From Streptomyces sp. 35G-GA-8 (lineage in GTDB: Bacteria; Actinomycetota; Actinomycetes; Streptomycetales; Streptomycetaceae), in NCBI RefSeq assembly GCF_023534745.1, contig NZ_JAMHJQ010000012.1, forward strand, positions 1 to 64,000: a DNA stretch of 64,000 bases, given 5' to 3'. The translations under genes and the position numbers were made by a program. Of this stretch, positions 61,404-64,000 are shown piece by piece; position 1 is the stretch's first letter; each line of letters starts with the position of its first letter. Under the pieces are notes generated by a model. The model had not been told where the DNA came from and did not search any database. It saw only the letters and a program-made list of their open reading frames with translations.

Positions 61404-61799
61404 CTAGTCGCTTAGCGTGCTGGCATTCATGCGAGACCTTGATGCTCTGCGGGACAGGCGCGCGTGCAGCTGACACGAACCGATGGCAACGTAAAGCACG
61501 ACCAGAACCCCGAGTCCGAGGTCGACCCAGTCATAGGTCGTCCCCCTGAAGAGTGAGGCCCACGCCCGGGCACCCGCGATGGATCCGGCAATTACCAGCA
61601 GCACCGAGGCCACGGCATACAACGCCTTTGCAGCCCTGGGCCGCCGCACTTTGAGCAGTTCACCACCCGCACCGAGCGCGACCAGCACGGCGAAGGCATC
61701 GTGCGGCTCCAGGCGCCCCGTCCCGATCGCGTCCACGATGTTGATCAAGACGCCGATCGAGCCCACGACCAGAGCACCTTGAGATATACGGTGGCTCAT
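61404..61799 (-). CDS. Membrane protein of unknown function
   Basis: A 131-residue protein from ATG 61799 (behind GCGAGGG; a GTG at 61853 would add 18 residues). It has four hydrophobic segments including GALVVGSIGVLINIVDAIGT, FAVLVALGAGGELLKV, ALYAVASVLLVIAGSIAGAR and GLGVLVVLYVAIGSCQ. The layout resembles small holin-like or integrative-element membrane proteins, but no family is certain. Confidence 0.6.
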   Translation of the reverse strand: MSHRISQGALVVGSIGVLINIVDAIGTGRLEPHDAFAVLVALGAGGELLKVRRPRAAKALYAVASVLLVIAGSIAGARAWASLFRGTTYDWVDLGLGVLVVLYVAIGSCQLHARLSRRASRSRMNASTLSD

Positions 61800-62024
61800 C
61801 AACCCTCGCTTGCAATCAAACTTCGGTGGCAATGGATCAATCTTCGCTGTCACGGGACACGGAGCTTTCCCTGCCAGAGGATGCCGACGGTGCCTGAGCG
61901 AAGCGAAGGCACCGTAACTACTCGATGGTCTTACTTTATGGTCTTGCTAAGGGCGCCTGATCCGCCGGAACCCGGATTGCCGGTAGCCGGTTTCACCGGC
62001 GCCGGGTCGGCGGGGCTGAGAGGG

Positions 62025-62630
62025 TCAGTGGCCACGGCGTCGCTTCGCTGCGTTCTTCACATCACGGGCGTACTTCGGGGTGACGTCGCCCAGCTCCGCG
62101 ATGCGGTCCGTGGTCCACTCGTACGGCTCCTCGGTCAGGGCGAGCGCGGAGTCTTGCAGAAACGGCATCGCGGCCTTCCTGCGGGCGGCGGCGACCGACA
62201 CCGTGGTGGACAGGGACGGCAGCCGGTCAGCGGCATCGTTGATGTGCAGCACGCCGGCCTTCTTCGCGGCCGCGCGGCGCTCCTCGGCGGTCATGCGGGC
62301 CTTGAGGTCCCCGCCGGGGTTGATCGTCGCCTTCCTGTCGCCGTGCAAGGCCAGGCGGCGCAACTCGTTGTACGCGTTGGGGAGGATGCCGAGGACCTTG
62401 TCCAGGCCGCGGACACCGTCGTAGAACCACAACGACAGGGCGGCCTGGTTGCGCTCCTCGGCGTGCGCGGCGATCTCAAGGTCGGCCTGCTGCACGATCT
62501 CGCAGGCCCGCTCGAACCGGTCGTCGGGGCGGGCGATGGCGCCCACCTCGTCCTTGACCCGGCGCTCGGCCTCGGCGCGCAGCGTCTTGTGGTCGGGGAT
62601 CGTGAGGTCGTGGTGGTGCGCAGCGGGCAT
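62025..62630 (-). CDS. Hypothetical protein of phage/integrative-element type
   Basis: A 201-residue helical protein starting at ATG 62630 behind CGGAGG. It contains LRAEAERRVKDEVGAIARPD, DRFERACEIVQQADLEIAAH and ALSLWFYDGVRGLDKVLGIL, and a basic C-terminus with TDRIAELGDVTPKYARDVKN resembling a small DNA-binding helix pair. I do not know its function; relatives occur beside terminase and HNH genes in actinobacterial phages. Confidence 0.65.
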   Translation of the reverse strand: MPAAHHHDLTIPDHKTLRAEAERRVKDEVGAIARPDDRFERACEIVQQADLEIAAHAEERNQAALSLWFYDGVRGLDKVLGILPNAYNELRRLALHGDRKATINPGGDLKARMTAEERRAAAKKAGVLHINDAADRLPSLSTTVSVAAARRKAAMPFLQDSALALTEEPYEWTTDRIAELGDVTPKYARDVKNAAKRRRGH

Positions 62631-62939
62631 GACTGGCCTCCGTCTGGTCGGGCACCCCGCTGATGCCGGCGAAGGCTGGGGCAACCCCATGCCGAACGGA
62701 CCCGGGAATAGTACAGCGCAGGGCGCGACCTTGTCATGGTGACCGGCGCGCACCCCGCCTCAGCAGGGCAAACCCGAAGCGGCCGGGCAGGATCACTGAT
62801 CCCTTGACGTCACCCGATCCACCTGGACCGCGCTGGTGCGGGCAGTCGGTGAAGGCAAGCCGGCGACCATCGTCCGCGGGATAGCGCAGCGGCGCAGCAC
62901 GCCGAGTCCCGCAAGGCCCGCAAGGTGCCTCACCGCCAC

Positions 62940-63100
62940 CACAGCGGCCTCCAAAGCCCGCGGCTGGGACATTGATCAAGGGCTCCCGCGCCCCGCCCAT
63001 GCCCCGGTGGACGCGGTGGTGGATCGTCAGCCGGTGCGTGGAGCCGCAGCGGACACAGCGCCCGCCGTCACGCTCGTAGATGAGGTCGCGGGTATGTGCC
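62940..63100 (-). pseudogene. HNH endonuclease fragment
   Basis: The minus-strand frame reads TRDLIYERDGGRCVRCGSTH, RLTIHHRVHRGMGGAREPLI and N, the HNH core with its Cys pair and double His. The second Cys pair and the C-terminus are lost or scrambled. HNH nucleases of this type sit next to terminase genes and help DNA packaging in phages. Confidence 0.65.
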
Positions 63101-63111
63101 CTCGGCGTTTC

Positions 63112-63975
63112 CTACCGACCGTCCAGTTGCCTGGTCACTGCGTCGAGTGTCGGCCAAGGAGGACCCTCTCGCAGCGAGCGAAGGAGTTCCTTCCCGAATC
63201 GCCTCCCGTTCGGAAACTGGTCGCCACGGTCCCAACGCCACGCTGCGACCATCGCGAGGACGAGCTGTCGGCACTCGTCCAGCAGTCCTTGGTCAATGCT
63301 CGGATAATGCTCGCAGACCGCCTCTGCGACATGAGCGAGATCGAACTCGACTGGTCCACGGCAGCACGTTTCAAGGTCGATGAACAACGGGCCGTTCTTC
63401 GTGCTGAGCACATTGCCCGGATGCGGCTCGCCGTGGAGCAGTTGCTCCACGACGCCGCGGTCCTCGATCGCCCGACGCAGGCTTTCCAGTCTGCTGCTGA
63501 GGAACACGCGGTCCGCGTCGGCGAGCTCCGGCGAGCGATCCGTGTTGGCAACGACTTCTTCCGCCTCCGCGATCCGATCTGTGAACCGTGGGCTCGGCAC
63601 ATCGACCTCGCGCATGCCGGCGTGCAGCCGCTCCAGCACCTTGGCGTAGTCGACTGCTGAGACGTGAGGTGTCACGGGTTCGTAGTGGGTCCACAACGTC
63701 ACTGCGAAGCCATCGCGGGTGTACACGAGTGGATCCACCCGAGGCTCCAAGGCGCCCACAGGGCATCCGGCCTCGGCGAGCCGTTGAGCGAGGTCGATTT
63801 CGCGCTGTGCAGCCTGCCCCCTTGGCGCGACCCGGGCAAGGACGTCGCACGGCGTCAGCCGCAGCGCGAGCCTGTTCGAGTTTTGGAGAACGACTGCGTC
63901 GTCGGCCGGCAGGTCGAGCGATGCGGCGATCGATGTCGCAGCCGCGATCGCACGCGTGAGGTCGGATATCTCCAC
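63112..63975 (-). CDS. Phosphotransferase-family (APH) protein with Glu in the Brenner motif
   Basis: A 287-residue APH-fold protein starting at ATG 63975. It has VVLQNSNRLALRLTPCDVLA (nucleotide region), FAVTLWTHYEPVTP (hinge), the catalytic loop QLLHGEPHPGNVLSTKNG and the metal site FIDLETCCRGPVEFDLAHV. The usual His-Gly-Asp is His-Gly-Glu. A number of APH relatives have this change, so it may still be a kinase. Antibiotic resistance is possible but unproven. Confidence 0.82.
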   Translation of the reverse strand: MEISDLTRAIAAATSIAASLDLPADDAVVLQNSNRLALRLTPCDVLARVAPRGQAAQREIDLAQRLAEAGCPVGALEPRVDPLVYTRDGFAVTLWTHYEPVTPHVSAVDYAKVLERLHAGMREVDVPSPRFTDRIAEAEEVVANTDRSPELADADRVFLSSRLESLRRAIEDRGVVEQLLHGEPHPGNVLSTKNGPLFIDLETCCRGPVEFDLAHVAEAVCEHYPSIDQGLLDECRQLVLAMVAAWRWDRGDQFPNGRRFGKELLRSLREGPPWPTLDAVTRQLDGR

Positions 63976-64000
63976 CGGTGAATCTTGGCATAGACGAGGG

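Overview
The window is high-GC actinobacterial DNA, almost certainly Streptomyces. The evidence is codon use strongly biased to G/C at third positions, AGGAGG-type ribosome binding sites, many GTG starts, a two-component pair resembling CseB/CseC, DUF6221-like and MmyB-like proteins, and Streptomyces-type IS701, IS110 and IS21 elements. The density of broken transposase genes, isolated resistance and degradation genes and short orphan fragments is typical of an accessory chromosome arm. I see no tRNA, rRNA or CRISPR array.

Layout. 0-9 kb: a small secreted protein with a conserved leader (613-1235), a CseB/CseC-like two-component system (2005-4039), a secreted protease with two trypsin domains (4156-5778), and an AraC-type regulator followed by a second small secreted protein with a leader homologous to the first (6866-8268). 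8.3-17.4 kb: a CoiA-like protein, a haloalkane dehalogenase, an atypical thioredoxin, a hypothetical protein and an aldo/keto reductase behind a MerR-type promoter, all set among fragments of IS5, IS110, ISAs1 and Tn3-family transposases. 17.46-22.65 kb: three abutting insertion elements with recognisable ends. These are an IS701 element, a second IS701 element carrying an APH(6)-like kinase, and an IS5 element with a small passenger ORF and a decayed frameshifted transposase. 22.8-28.4 kb: an IS21-type element with a fused IstA-IstB protein, enclosing a hydrolase/TetR pair. 28.4-33.2 kb: an IS30 remnant, a TetR/SDR pair with two operators, a Tn3 remnant, an aminoglycoside phosphotransferase-family gene and a RibD/DHFR-like gene.

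33.4-43.8 kb is the most conserved-looking part. It holds a membrane protein, a two-gene J-domain operon (35694-36853), a membrane protein/ECF sigma/M48 peptidase/LysM operon with overlapping genes (39814-36867), and a tightly coupled operon of an alpha/beta hydrolase, an SCP2-like protein and a linalool-dehydratase/isomerase-family protein (40698-43764). 43.8-58 kb holds pseudogenes, a secreted beta-propeller protein, an XRE/MmyB-like regulator, two more TetR/SDR divergent pairs each with paired operators, a SnoaL-like protein, a CehA/McbA-type PHP hydrolase, a frameshifted P450 and small proteins. 58-64 kb contains a decayed phage packaging module (terminase and HNH fragments, small zinc-binding ORFs) and ends with another phosphotransferase-family gene.

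How it works together. Most of the window is a patchwork of small self-contained regulator/enzyme modules of detoxification type (TetR with SDR or hydrolase, a MerR-type promoter with an aldo/keto reductase, phosphotransferases), separated by mobile-element debris. The clearest unusual items are the resistance-type kinase inside an IS701 element, the IstA-IstB fusion with cargo, the shared leader of two unrelated secreted proteins, and the Ldi-family operon.
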